Shown here: piece after piece, positions 37,450 through 47,891 of the stretch
Position numbering within the stretch: the stretch's first letter is position 1
Layout of the letters: every line of letters begins with the position of its first letter
Assembly: GCA_027459465.1 (NCBI GenBank)
Contig: DAIDIH010000359.1
Location: forward strand, 42,506 to 106,505
Origin: Bryobacterales bacterium
Lineage (GTDB): Bacteria > Acidobacteriota > Terriglobia > Bryobacterales > Bryobacteraceae
Direction: 5' to 3'
Length of the DNA: 64,000 nucleotides
The notes under the pieces: generated by a model
What the model was told of the DNA's origin: nothing
Seen by the model: the letters and a program-made list of their open reading frames with translations, nothing else
Databases searched by the model: none
Translations under genes and position numbers: made by a program

Positions 37450-40077
37450 CTACTGCACGCCCGGAACGGGTCTGGTGATTTTCGGTTTCAGCCTGGAACC
37501 CGGAAGCTCCAGCCTCCCGTCCTTCACTTCCACCCGCCCGGACACGAACTCAACGGGGTGGATCCGTTGAGGCCGGCCATGGTCGTAGATCAGGTCGCCA
37601 TCCCTGGTGACACGCATCAGGAAGGTCTCTCTCTCTACGATCTGACCCTGCCCGTCATCGATTTGATCGAGCAGATAGACGTTTCCGTCTTCGTCGATGG
37701 ACACCTCGCCGGAAATCAGATCCGGAATCGAAACCGTAACCTGACGGCCCCCGGTCCGATCCGCAATCATGTTGACGAGTTCCTGCGGAAAGGCGTAGAA
37801 CACGATGCTCCCAGTGCTCTTGCTCCCCTTGCAGGTAATCGCGTAGAGAGCGGCCAGCCAGTCGAACGCGTTCGCCGACTTCCGCTCGGCCCACTTCCGG
37901 ACGAGATGAATCATATTCCTCATCTCCTGCCGGGAGCGTTCCTCATACCAATGCAGCGCAGCTTTCGCTTTGTTCCGCGCTTTGAACGCTTTGCGCCTCG
38001 CGACCATATCGTCGAGTGAGCACGCGTTCACGGCGGCATCGGCGTCGGCCACGGCGCGCCGGTATTTCTCTCGCTTCTCCAGGATCAGGGATATGTTGAC
38101 GCCATACACCCTTGCGATCTGCCCGGCCTCCGTGTACATCTCGCGGTCAAATCGCCCGTTGACGATCAAACCGCGGAAGTCTGCTAGTGGCCGGACATCG
38201 CTGAAGAAGTCTTCGAGCTCCTTGCGGAGCATGTTGTACAGCCTGCCGATCCGGTCCGTGGGACTGACCTCGAGGTGGACAGGCAGATCGCCAATGCGCT
38301 TTTCATCCTTCACCTTGAGCCACGGAGCGGTGATAATTTGTTTGCGGATGCCGGCGATGACCTCGTGATTCGGTAGCGTCCCGTGCTTCAAGGCATCGAG
38401 CGCCGCCTGGAGTTCTTTCGCCAGCGTTTCGGCTAGATCGGGGCGGCCTTCAGCGAGACAGGAAGTCATCAGGTCTGTAATGATCCCGATTTCGTTTCCC
38501 TTCGCCGACACCGCAACCTGGGGGAGATTCCACCAGGCCGAGCGCCGCTTCTTGCGCTTATCCTTCTCGTTCGCAAAGGACTCGCGATGATTGAAACGAT
38601 CCTCGACCCATCGGGGGAATCGGTTCCCTTCCACAACGCAGACAACATCGAAGTCGTAGTCGCCTCCGTTCTTCGCCGCAGTTTTTGAGTGAAGGGTGAT
38701 CGTGTGTTCCAGCCGCAATTGCCCATTGAAAATCTGTTCGACAACGTGCTGTTCACAGGTCGGACAGCCCTGCCGTGACAGGTCATTCATGAGGCGTGCG
38801 GCAACATCCGGAACCTGCAGTTTGCAGAGCGGAAGCAGGTCGTCCTTCGCCCGGATCGGATAACGTACCTCCAACATCCGCGCTGAGCCGAGGCTCGTGA
38901 TCGCTGTGTTCTCGGGCATCCAATCCGAACCGCAGTAGACCCGCCCATCGTGAAGCACCAGGTAACCGTCGTCAGCTAATGCGAAGGCTGGCAGCCGGAA
39001 GCCACCTGCCGTGCATAGCTTGTAGGCCCACCGGCACAGGATCCGCTGGAGTTGGTTGTTGATGAAAGGGAATTTGGCGAGCTGACCGCTTCCGTCGGCT
39101 TTCAAAACCGCTTCCACGACTGTACGTTCCGCGGATGTGTAGTCGCCGTCTTCGGGATCTTCGTCTCCGCCGACTGGACGGGAGGCATTCGATGTGCCCA
39201 GAAGCCGGAAGAGTTCATCGAAGTTGTTTTCATCGACCGTCGTCTTCAACTTCCGAACCTGTTCGAGAGCATGGGGGATGACCTCCAGGTCGATGGTTGA
39301 ATCCGGCGCATGGGTCAGCAGCGTGTAGCTCGACTCGTATTCGAGCGGTCGCGAAACCTCCCGGATACCCAGCACGATCGGGCTCCGAAAAAGTTGCGCG
39401 TCACCCGAACACAGCCTGACCAGCACCGACTTCTCCGGTAGCGCGGGCTTCATTGCACTTTTCGGCAGGATGATGTCGGCGCCAACGTAATCAGCGACGT
39501 CATTCTCCATCACCTTGAAGCTGCCTTTCGCCTGTGTCCGGTTGAACGCGAGGCGGAACTGATAGAAATGACGATCGGGAAAACCCAGCCGATCAAACAG
39601 CGATCGTCGGATCCATCCGCGACAGTCATTCGTTCCAAGTGAATGGTCATCGACAACCAGCACCCGCGCGTCCGGCTCCTCAATCCGCACTTTGCAAGGC
39701 GAAATGAGGATGCCGAAGTACGTGACCGCTGCCTCGGGCCACTGCTGAAACCGGTCCGCGATTGCTCGCTCGAACTCTTTGTTGACGGCGTAATACCTGC
39801 CGTTCTTCGCGGAGCCCGAAGCGCCGATGAGGCGGTATTCCACACCACCGACCGTGAACTTCGCCAGAGCCTGTTCCACCTTGGCTCGCCCATAGTCGTC
39901 GAGTTCCGCGCCCGGAATTTCGACCGTCGCGACACGAATGCCCGGATACAGAGCATCCAGGAGCGTGTTGTCGAGTTGTCCTTGCCGGGTCAGTTGCATC
40001 GACTTCTGAGCGACCGTTCCTTCCTCGTCAATCTCCAACGCCATCACGGGCAATTGGGAGGTAACTATCGTTCTCAT
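37450..40077 (-). CDS. Large protein; candidate two-barrel (QDE-1/YonO/RdRP-like) RNA polymerase
   Basis: Start MRTIVTSQLPVMALEIDEEG; HSKTAAKNGGDYDFDVVCVVEGNRFPRWVEDRF contains DxDxD-type motif; size compatible. Confidence 0.45.
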   Translation of the reverse strand: MRTIVTSQLPVMALEIDEEGTVAQKSMQLTRQGQLDNTLLDALYPGIRVATVEIPGAELDDYGRAKVEQALAKFTVGGVEYRLIGASGSAKNGRYYAVNKEFERAIADRFQQWPEAAVTYFGILISPCKVRIEEPDARVLVVDDHSLGTNDCRGWIRRSLFDRLGFPDRHFYQFRLAFNRTQAKGSFKVMENDVADYVGADIILPKSAMKPALPEKSVLVRLCSGDAQLFRSPIVLGIREVSRPLEYESSYTLLTHAPDSTIDLEVIPHALEQVRKLKTTVDENNFDELFRLLGTSNASRPVGGDEDPEDGDYTSAERTVVEAVLKADGSGQLAKFPFINNQLQRILCRWAYKLCTAGGFRLPAFALADDGYLVLHDGRVYCGSDWMPENTAITSLGSARMLEVRYPIRAKDDLLPLCKLQVPDVAARLMNDLSRQGCPTCEQHVVEQIFNGQLRLEHTITLHSKTAAKNGGDYDFDVVCVVEGNRFPRWVEDRFNHRESFANEKDKRKKRRSAWWNLPQVAVSAKGNEIGIITDLMTSCLAEGRPDLAETLAKELQAALDALKHGTLPNHEVIAGIRKQIITAPWLKVKDEKRIGDLPVHLEVSPTDRIGRLYNMLRKELEDFFSDVRPLADFRGLIVNGRFDREMYTEAGQIARVYGVNISLILEKREKYRRAVADADAAVNACSLDDMVARRKAFKARNKAKAALHWYEERSRQEMRNMIHLVRKWAERKSANAFDWLAALYAITCKGSKSTGSIVFYAFPQELVNMIADRTGGRQVTVSIPDLISGEVSIDEDGNVYLLDQIDDGQGQIVERETFLMRVTRDGDLIYDHGRPQRIHPVEFVSGRVEVKDGRLELPGSRLKPKITRPVPGVQ

Positions 40078-40220
40078 TGGGCATCTCCTTATCTGTTGTT
40101 GAATGAGCAACAGCCAGACTGGAGCGCCGTCACCGGTGCATCCCCCTGCCTGTTGCCGTGAACTTGAATCAAGTTCCCGGGTGCCAGGCTCAGAGAGCCG
40201 TCACCGGGTTGTTACTGTTT

Positions 40221-40418
40221 CTACGCCGCCTTGGACCTCCTGACCACCTGTGAGAGCCGCCACCTATCGGCGACAGCTTCCTTCAAGCGATCTACAAGAT
40301 CCGGTAGCGCTTCCACCACCAAGCCGAAAACGATGCCGCCGACGAACAGCAGACGCTGTTGCCAGGTCATGCCGGCGCCGATGAGCATCGCGGAAATGAT
40401 TATGAGCAGTGTTGCCAT
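40221..40418 (-). CDS. Small membrane protein
   Basis: MATLLIIISAMLIGAGMTWQQRLLFVGGIVFGLVVEALPDLVDRLKEAV. Confidence 0.5.
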   Translation of the reverse strand: MATLLIIISAMLIGAGMTWQQRLLFVGGIVFGLVVEALPDLVDRLKEAVADRWRLSQVVRRSKAA

Positions 40419-40614
40419 TTTGTTCTTCAAAATGGTTCTTCTCCTTTTCTGTCTGTTGCCAGAACAGCAAGGAGACCGCTGATTCAGGTCTCGCTGCTTA
40501 TCCATGGCCAGGGTTGATGAACTCCAGCCAGGGATTCACGTGGAAACCCGGCCAGCACTTTTCCGCATTAAGCTGCGGATCGCCTCGACTTACGTCATGA
40601 GACCGTGCCGTCGA

Positions 40615-40938
40615 TTATGAATGCGTCAGTTTTCTTTCCTTGCGAACTGCCTCCTTCTTGATAACCGGTTGACCGTTTGACAGATCGGCGTTCGTCTTCC
40701 ATTCGCTAACGACAGCGAAACTGCCTCCAGTCCGAAACGCTGTCACCATGGCCTCGCTCTCGCTGCCCGCTTCCTCGCCGAGTTCCATCTTGTCGGTCCC
40801 CGAACTCTTCACCAGGAAGTAGCGCGCACCAGACTCGTCGACTCGGCCGCCTCTGCGGCGCTTCGCGCGCTCCTTCCCCTTGACGGGCATTTTGCTCTCG
40901 GCCGGCCCAATCGGCGCCTCCGTCGTCAATGTCGCCAT
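40615..40938 (-). CDS. Small hypothetical protein
   Basis: 107-aa ORF. Confidence 0.45.
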   Translation of the reverse strand: MATLTTEAPIGPAESKMPVKGKERAKRRRGGRVDESGARYFLVKSSGTDKMELGEEAGSESEAMVTAFRTGGSFAVVSEWKTNADLSNGQPVIKKEAVRKERKLTHS

Positions 40939-41106
40939 CGGAGATCACTCCTTTCATCAAACTGAATCACGGCCCGCCGACCCTCCCGAGCCGACAGGCC
41001 GTGCCGCGTCCTCTCTCACGCACGCGTTATCGCCAGACTGCGCTGGCCTCGCATCTGCGACCCCGATCCGGAGATGCCCTCTCAGAGACCGGGACCGGCA
41101 GAACCG

Positions 41107-41868
41107 TCAGTGGTCCAGCAGGCCTGATTCCTGCAGGAGCCCTACATCCTTTTGCCCCACCATCTGCTCTTCGCGGTATTCGGCAACCCGCAATCCGCTG
41201 GGCACTCGCTCTGATCTGCGTTCCTGGATGAGTCGAACGAAATACTTGCCGACGATCCGGTCCGTGAACTCGCTCTTGTTTCGAATGCGGTGAACCTCCT
41301 TGACGCCGAACGCCTGGTACGCCCATGGCTGGCCGGGGATAGGTTCGATTGACCGAATCGTGAACGAAGACGTGATCTGTTCGTCTTTGATTTTCCCGAC
41401 GACGTCCTGGTCTCGAAGCTGGTTCAAGCTGTAAACCCTGAAGTTCTGGGTCATCATGTTCAGCGCGTCCGCCAAGTTCTCGTCCACCGACGTTGGGGTA
41501 TATCGGAGGTAGCGCTCCAGGAACTTCCGCACCATCGCACGTCCCTCAATATCGGTCGGAGACACATCTCCTGGCTGCGTCGCCGCGAGAACCCTCAGGA
41601 TTCCAGTCGTGATTGGTCCCTTCGCGGGGCTGCCCCCAACCACCGTCGCTTCGCCGTCCGCACCAACCCTGATCACAGTCGGCGGCTGGAGCCTTACGTA
41701 AATCGCAAATAGGAGGGATACGAATGCGATTACACCGAATAGCCCAGCCATCAGCATGGATCGGTTGGCATATGCCCGAAGCTGGCCGTCATGCTCATAG
41801 TATTTGGTGTAGTGAGTCCTCTCAGGCAACGGTTCGCTAGAGCTGGCTTGCTTCCGTTTGAAGAACAT
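41107..41868 (-). CDS. VirB8/TrbF-like protein
   Basis: Short cytoplasmic N-terminus, one TM (AGLFGVIAFVSLLFAIYVRL), ~200-aa C-terminal domain; between VirB6-like and other T4SS genes. Confidence 0.65.
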   Translation of the reverse strand: MFFKRKQASSSEPLPERTHYTKYYEHDGQLRAYANRSMLMAGLFGVIAFVSLLFAIYVRLQPPTVIRVGADGEATVVGGSPAKGPITTGILRVLAATQPGDVSPTDIEGRAMVRKFLERYLRYTPTSVDENLADALNMMTQNFRVYSLNQLRDQDVVGKIKDEQITSSFTIRSIEPIPGQPWAYQAFGVKEVHRIRNKSEFTDRIVGKYFVRLIQERRSERVPSGLRVAEYREEQMVGQKDVGLLQESGLLDH

Positions 41869-41882
41869 GATTTCCTTTCCGG

Positions 41883-42728
41883 CTACCTTCCAGGCAGCCT
41901 GAATCCGAAACTGCCAACGGCAGAACTGACGGTATTAACGATCATCATCATGGAGCTTCCGATCTCGCCCGTTACGATCCTTCTCGCCAGGAATGGAATG
42001 AGCGCGACCATCACAGCAAACAAAATGCTCGCCAGTGACATGAGCAGTGCGGTGCTGGCTCCCTGGAACCAGCCTCCCAGACTGTTGGCCGACAACATGG
42101 CCGCCAGCGTATCAGCGTTAATAGCAGTGAGGAGAATACTGAACAGGGCATATATGATCCCCCAGGCGTGAAACACGAACAGGTTCACGAGATAGCTCCG
42201 CGCCAGTTGTCCGACTCCGAAAGCTGGGTATAGCGCAAGCATCAGCGGCCCAAGCGCGTACAATATTGCGCCGTAAAGGCAATACATAATCGTGAAGACG
42301 AGCAGCGTGATTGGGAACACGACTGCGGCAATGAGTTGCACCAAGACGCTGATCAATGCAACGATACTGCTGACGACCAGATTGAACCAGCTTGCGTTCC
42401 CAAGGCCGTTGAAATACTGATTTACCTGAAGCATCCAGTTGTTTGCCCAATCGTTCGGCGAAATGGCGGCCGCGATTTGATTGAATCCGCCGTTGACCGA
42501 CCGGAAGATGCTGTCGTAATTCGACAAGATCAAGCCCAGAAGCAGGAACTTGGCCGCGGCGATCCCGATCATTCTGGCATCACCGCCACGGGCATACGCC
42601 TCATAAACCGCGAATAGCGCACAAAGCAGCAGAATGGCGTTTGCGATTGTCGTGATCGCCGCCATTGGCCCGAACGCCCCTGAGACGCCGTTCAGGACAG
42701 TTTGGAAGGTCTGCTCAAAGAAAAACAT
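41883..42728 (-). CDS. TrbL/VirB6-like polytopic membrane protein
   Basis: Multiple TMs; operon position. Confidence 0.7.
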   Translation of the reverse strand: MFFFEQTFQTVLNGVSGAFGPMAAITTIANAILLLCALFAVYEAYARGGDARMIGIAAAKFLLLGLILSNYDSIFRSVNGGFNQIAAAISPNDWANNWMLQVNQYFNGLGNASWFNLVVSSIVALISVLVQLIAAVVFPITLLVFTIMYCLYGAILYALGPLMLALYPAFGVGQLARSYLVNLFVFHAWGIIYALFSILLTAINADTLAAMLSANSLGGWFQGASTALLMSLASILFAVMVALIPFLARRIVTGEIGSSMMMIVNTVSSAVGSFGFRLPGR

Positions 42729-42737
42729 CGGCGCACC

Positions 42738-43559
42738 CTATTTCTTGAACATGTTCGTCAGGTCGCGACGCGTGTCGCTAGCGTTGTTTGCATTGAACTT
42801 CAGCGCGGCGCCTGTGTTGGCGATGTCAACAGCTCGAATTCGAAACAACTCAGCCATGGCTGATTGCGTCAGCGCATGAGCCTTCACGAGCATCGCGGCT
42901 GACTCGGCCTCGATCATCGGAGCTGTCCCTGGAGCCGCCTGTCCGAGTTCGGAAGCAAGTTGGTCGGACGCGTCCATCAACTGGTCGGCCGCTGCATCGA
43001 TCGCGATGGCCTTCTTCATCCCGGCTTCCGCCGTAGCATCGGTCATATCGATCATGTCTCGTACTGCTGGCGGGGCATCGGTCGATGCGGGGAGGGACTG
43101 GTAGACTGTCGTGTACCGGCCGGAGACCTGGCCTATGTTCCCGGGGTTCCTCGACAGCAGCACGTTCTCCAATTGGCTTGGATTTGCCAGGGTGGCGCTA
43201 GCGACATTCAGATTAACTAGACCGCGGATGACATTGTAAATGCCCTGAACGACGCCAACGACTCCGCGTGCCCGATTGATCGCCGCCGGAGGGTAGATCT
43301 GGGTTTGGAAGAAACTGTTGATCGTATTCAGGATGTTGTTTACCGCGCCCAGAGCGGTGTTGATCGCCTGCAACCCACCACCGATGACGTTGTTGATCGC
43401 GGTGCCGATAGCATTGATTGCGGCCACGATCGCCGCCCAATCGATGAATTGCGCTTTGGCGGGTTGCGGCGCCACCAGCGCGAGTACTAGCATCAGGGCG
43501 ATGACCTTCGTCCGTTCCTGCCAAAGGCACTGGAAGACGTGATTGAAGAAAGCCGGCAT
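42738..43559 (-). CDS. TrbJ/VirB5-like secreted protein, paralog 1
   Basis: Signal-like N-terminus, similar layout to next ORF; both end in DLTNMFKK / DVETMFKK. Confidence 0.55.
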   Translation of the reverse strand: MPAFFNHVFQCLWQERTKVIALMLVLALVAPQPAKAQFIDWAAIVAAINAIGTAINNVIGGGLQAINTALGAVNNILNTINSFFQTQIYPPAAINRARGVVGVVQGIYNVIRGLVNLNVASATLANPSQLENVLLSRNPGNIGQVSGRYTTVYQSLPASTDAPPAVRDMIDMTDATAEAGMKKAIAIDAAADQLMDASDQLASELGQAAPGTAPMIEAESAAMLVKAHALTQSAMAELFRIRAVDIANTGAALKFNANNASDTRRDLTNMFKK

Positions 43560-43567
43560 TCTCCCTC

Positions 43568-44410
43568 CTATTTCTTGAACATCGTCTCTACGTCCGTTCG
43601 GAACTGAGCGCTAAAAGTCGCGTTTCGTTTTCTGATCGTGTTATCGTGGGCCACCCGTGCCGCCTCCTCACGAATCGCGGCAGCGATCATGCGCTGCATC
43701 ATTGCCTGGCTCTTGACCGAGGCGATCATTCCCGCGCCAGCGAGATACGGAGCAGAACCTGGCGCCATGTTCACTCCCTCGTCCTCAATCGACTCCGCCG
43801 CGTTCATCATCTGGTCCACCATGGCATCTGAAGCCTTCAGGGTCTTCAGGTTCTCCATCGCTAGTGCGTCATCGATGTCGGCGAGGTCGCGCTCCATGGG
43901 GTGCGCGTCTGTTGCCTGCGGGATTGCTCGATACGTCTGCCCGAAGGCGTTGGTCAACTGCGGAAAGTCGCCGGCACTTCGGTCGCGCATAACGCTTTCC
44001 AATGCCACAGGATTCGGAAGCTGTGCGCTCGACACGTTTATCTGAAGGAGCGCCGTGAGAACACCGCGGTACTGCCCGATCATCGAGCTTACGAGGGCCC
44101 GTGCACGGTTTATCAACTGAAGCGGGTAGACTACCTGCTCCCAGAGGTTGTCGAACTGGGTAAGGACGCTATTGATCGAGCCTATCGTGCTCCGGACGGC
44201 ATTTAGGAGCCCGCCGATCACGTTATTGATGAGCTTGACCACTGCAGTTGCGGCAGCGATCACCGCCCCGATGCCGATCTGGGCTCTTGCGGGCGGGGCT
44301 ACGACGGTCAAAGCAAGCGCGCCAACCAGAGTGAGGGCTACGACGCGACGTACGCGGGCCACCAGGAAGAAAGCCAACAGATTGGTGAACAGAAGACAGA
44401 GTAGCTTCAT
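43568..44410 (-). CDS. TrbJ/VirB5-like secreted protein, paralog 2
   Basis: Shared VIGG-L-A--A-INR-A motifs and RxDxxxMFKK end with paralog 1. Confidence 0.55.
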   Translation of the reverse strand: MKLLCLLFTNLLAFFLVARVRRVVALTLVGALALTVVAPPARAQIGIGAVIAAATAVVKLINNVIGGLLNAVRSTIGSINSVLTQFDNLWEQVVYPLQLINRARALVSSMIGQYRGVLTALLQINVSSAQLPNPVALESVMRDRSAGDFPQLTNAFGQTYRAIPQATDAHPMERDLADIDDALAMENLKTLKASDAMVDQMMNAAESIEDEGVNMAPGSAPYLAGAGMIASVKSQAMMQRMIAAAIREEAARVAHDNTIRKRNATFSAQFRTDVETMFKK

Positions 44411-47085
44411 GCTTTGGCTCCTCCGGCGGCAGCGCGGCCTGCAACTGCTCCGCTCAGTTCCTCAGGGAGCGACGGTTCATCTGCGAGGCCCGTTGGGAAT
44501 CGCCGTGCGAGCTCGTCGTAAGCATCGAGGAGAGGCTTCTGAGAATTCTGCTCCAGGAAATACCGCCGGTATGCCCGCTCGCGAGGGAACGTCGTACACA
44601 CCCAGTACTCGACGGATGTCGGAACGAGCCGGACGAGTTGTGTCGTTTCGGCTTTTTCTCCAATCACGAGCAGAACGTCGGCACTCCGGCCCTTTCGTGG
44701 CGCGCTCAATTGCTTGATTTCCTGGAGGGCCACTTGGTTCAGCGCCAAGTGATTCGCCAATGGGGCCACGTCGCCAGGTTGACGTCCGATGATCTTCGTG
44801 GAGACGTTACGAACGATCCCAGGCCCGTGGACCCGCGGCTGAGAATCCGTCCCGACAAAGTCTTCGAGGGTCTGTGAGATCCCCCAAACGCTCCCCCCGC
44901 GCTTTCGAGCAGTTCGGAACAGCTGCACTACTTCCGGCGCCAGAACGTTTGAATCGAGCAACGACCAGCACTCGTCGAGCACCGTAATGCTGTGCTGACC
45001 AGTCTTTCCGGAAGCCCTTTCCTGCATCGCGTGGGCGATCATCATGCTCATCGCGGTCTCAAGCCGCGGATCGTCACTGAGCCGCTCCACGTTGAAGAAA
45101 AGCCAGTCTGCGTCGGTTTGCAGCGTTGTGTGCTGATCGAACAGCTTCGAGTAGACGCCCCGCTCGCCGGTCCATTCTCGAAGCTTCAAAGCGGCCAACT
45201 TCGCTTCCTCGACCGTGCGCTCGATCCTCTCCTCATCGCGCCATTGCTGCAGTTCCTCTCGGAGATCGTTGAAGGTCGGGATCGGATTCGAGTGGCGGAT
45301 TGCGCAGCGTTTATAGGTGCGACTGATCGATTCACTCAGCAGGTTGTCGAGCAATGCGGTATCCGAATGCGGGCTGTCGCCGATCATGTGGCGGGTGAGG
45401 TTCTTGAGGAAAGCAATCTTGTCCTTTCCCGGAGTCGTAGTCCCCGGAGGCAAATCCCATGGGTTGAGTGTTACGCTCCCTTCGAGGTCGACATCGATGC
45501 ACCGGCCTCCCATCAGCTCAACTAGAGGGCGGTAGGAATCTCCTCGTTCCAGGATGGATATCAGTGGCTTGATCCGGGACATCATCAGCAGGAACAACAT
45601 CGCCATAAAGGTCTTCCCGCCCCCGGAAGCCGCCATCATCAGGATGTTGGCATCGGCGAGAGCGGCATCCCACGGCGAGAATGGGACGAGTTGCCGGTAT
45701 GGCGTTTCCAACAAAACCAGTGGTGATTGCGGCATTCCCCGCCAGGACGTCTCAATGGGAAGCAGGTCGGCGGCATGAACGGTAAGGCAGTCATTCTCCC
45801 GCTGATTTTGTTCGCCCATTCCTGGAAGTGCTCCGACGAACAGACGCCGCTTGGCGAGGTCCTCCTGCAGTCCGCGGCTGCCGTTCATCTGCATAATTGT
45901 GTACAGCACCTTGTGGCGGCGGTCAGCAAGGATGCGCTCTTGCTCCGCCAGATCCCGGTGATTTTGTACCGGCTGCGATGTGCGGACGCTGATCACCATG
46001 CTGGTGCGGCACGTCTTCAAAGAGCTGGAGATCAGTTGTTCCAGCGTCTCCATAAGCTGCCGCTGTGCCACCTGCGCGTCTACGTCGATTCTGAGATTGC
46101 CGTGCGAATCGCGCTGAGCAGCCTGCATTTTCTTGAGGCGACTCTTGTAGTGCTTGATCATCGCCGCCTGGTCGGGGATCGTGATCTCCGTATTCACGAC
46201 GATCGGGAAATCCAGGCCGACGAGGTCGCGCAGGATCCCCGGGAAGGTTGCATCGGGCAAGTCTTTCAACGTCACGAACGAGTGCAGGAGGCCACCAACA
46301 CGGATGTAGGTCTCCTCCTCATGCTCGATGTTGGTGTTGACGACCTGCTCGCGCGCACTGCAATAGCGCAGCGACGATTCCGGCCGGCGTAATGCAATTG
46401 GGTCCCTCAGCAGCGGGTTTAGCGCCCTCTTGAGTTCCAGAAAAATGTCGGCATCGCTCAGCCGCCTGACTACCATTCCGGTGGCTCTCAGCGTCTGTTC
46501 CACGCCGGAAAGGATCGACGCAAATTCAGACAACAGATCTTCGTGCTCTCGTCTCGTTCGCTGGATACACCTATTTGCGGAGAGGTTGAATCCGTCCAGA
46601 GTTACGCGTTTTGCGATGTTGCCCAGCCCTCCGCCGGGCAGTTCATGGTGGACCGCCGGGTTCCAGTGAAAATAGGCATGCAGCAGAGGACGCAGATAAA
46701 ACCCCTCGCGCTCCCGCGTTCGCCAAGCATCCAATCTCCCTCTGTCGAGGGCCAGCAGAGTCTGGTTCTGGCTCCGGAGCTGGCTTTTGTAATCATCCAA
46801 GAGATCCCCCAGGCCCTCTGTGATTTCGAACCGAACCTGCATCCGCATTGATCGCTCGGGCAACGATCGAATAAGGGCCTCAAGCGCCAGCTTCGTCCGA
46901 TTCCGGCCTTCGTCGTTGTGGTAGTAAGAGTTGATGCCAGTCAGCGCGTACCCTGCCACGAACGCGCCGGTCGTCCTGACGATCACGTCGTGCAGAATGT
47001 CCCTCACCGGCAACAACTCGCAGAAGGCGGGCTGATGCAGGGATCGCTCATGCTGTTCGATAGTCGTGGGCATTGATATCCTCAT
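44407..47085 (-). CDS. VirB4/TrbE-like T4SS ATPase
   Basis: NILMMAASGGGKTFMAMLFLLMMSRI Walker A; ITVLDECWSLLDS Walker B; SVWGISQTLEDF. Confidence 0.93.
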   Translation of the reverse strand: MRISMPTTIEQHERSLHQPAFCELLPVRDILHDVIVRTTGAFVAGYALTGINSYYHNDEGRNRTKLALEALIRSLPERSMRMQVRFEITEGLGDLLDDYKSQLRSQNQTLLALDRGRLDAWRTREREGFYLRPLLHAYFHWNPAVHHELPGGGLGNIAKRVTLDGFNLSANRCIQRTRREHEDLLSEFASILSGVEQTLRATGMVVRRLSDADIFLELKRALNPLLRDPIALRRPESSLRYCSAREQVVNTNIEHEEETYIRVGGLLHSFVTLKDLPDATFPGILRDLVGLDFPIVVNTEITIPDQAAMIKHYKSRLKKMQAAQRDSHGNLRIDVDAQVAQRQLMETLEQLISSSLKTCRTSMVISVRTSQPVQNHRDLAEQERILADRRHKVLYTIMQMNGSRGLQEDLAKRRLFVGALPGMGEQNQRENDCLTVHAADLLPIETSWRGMPQSPLVLLETPYRQLVPFSPWDAALADANILMMAASGGGKTFMAMLFLLMMSRIKPLISILERGDSYRPLVELMGGRCIDVDLEGSVTLNPWDLPPGTTTPGKDKIAFLKNLTRHMIGDSPHSDTALLDNLLSESISRTYKRCAIRHSNPIPTFNDLREELQQWRDEERIERTVEEAKLAALKLREWTGERGVYSKLFDQHTTLQTDADWLFFNVERLSDDPRLETAMSMMIAHAMQERASGKTGQHSITVLDECWSLLDSNVLAPEVVQLFRTARKRGGSVWGISQTLEDFVGTDSQPRVHGPGIVRNVSTKIIGRQPGDVAPLANHLALNQVALQEIKQLSAPRKGRSADVLLVIGEKAETTQLVRLVPTSVEYWVCTTFPRERAYRRYFLEQNSQKPLLDAYDELARRFPTGLADEPSLPEELSGAVAGRAAAGGAKA

Positions 47086-47410
47086 CCGTCAGGTAGTCGA
47101 GTTCGATTTGGGAGTCCGGCTCCATTCCGCAGTAGATCCGCGGCTTCGTGTGCCACGCCAAAAGGTCCTTCAGGTAACCGCTTGGCTTTCCGTACTTGAA
47201 CAGCATCAGGAACGGTACGCTCAGCACCGGCACGATGTACTGCAAGAACACGTTCATGGGAATTCCGAAAATGTCGCGGTCTACCCAGCGGCCGAAGATA
47301 TTGGTCAGCGCCGCGAGCCCAATCACAATGAACCAGTCTTCGAACTCCAGGTGCAGAAAGGTCACCCGCGTGTGGAGATTTCGGTGCACCGGGCTGATGT
47401 TCAGCGCCAT
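47048..47410 (-). CDS. VirB3/TrbD-like protein
   Basis: ~120 aa, N-terminal TM region, immediately upstream of VirB4. Confidence 0.6.
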   Translation of the reverse strand: MALNISPVHRNLHTRVTFLHLEFEDWFIVIGLAALTNIFGRWVDRDIFGIPMNVFLQYIVPVLSVPFLMLFKYGKPSGYLKDLLAWHTKPRIYCGMEPDSQIELDYLTDEDINAHDYRTA

Positions 47411-47422
47411 GGCATACCTCCT

Positions 47423-47878
47423 TCAGCTGATGCCGCCTAAGCCTTTCGATATGAACCACTCGGCCAGCCTCAGCAGCCCCGATAACGAAAGACACAGAGC
47501 GGCCGCAGCAAAGTGCCGCATCCAAGCGCCACCGGCGTATACCCGGTGGCCAATGCCGGAGTACTGCATGAGTCCCTGGATGAGTTGCAGGACGGCATAT
47601 ACCGGCAGAAATACGTTGCAGGTCCAATCGACCAGGCCGCGAAGCGTGATCCAGATCAGATCGGGATTGTTCCAGGCAGCCTGTGACGCGAACTTCTCAA
47701 TGCCACGAAGAACACCGGATACCATGAGACAAAGGAACCCAGCCCACGGCGTGTAGGTATGCGCCTGCCCGTGCGCAAACCGCAGAACCCCGAGCGCGAA
47801 GAAGAGCGCAGCCAGTGTCGGCATAATGACATTTCCTGTCCAGTTCGTCAGATTTGTGATGCCAGTGAGGAAATTCAT
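47423..47878 (-). CDS. VirB2/TrbC-like membrane protein with internal duplication
   Basis: NLTNWTGNVIMPTLAAL... and GLVDWTCNVFLPVYAVL... repeats within one ORF. Confidence 0.55.
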   Translation of the reverse strand: MNFLTGITNLTNWTGNVIMPTLAALFFALGVLRFAHGQAHTYTPWAGFLCLMVSGVLRGIEKFASQAAWNNPDLIWITLRGLVDWTCNVFLPVYAVLQLIQGLMQYSGIGHRVYAGGAWMRHFAAAALCLSLSGLLRLAEWFISKGLGGIS

Positions 47879-47891
47879 AATGCCCGGCGTG

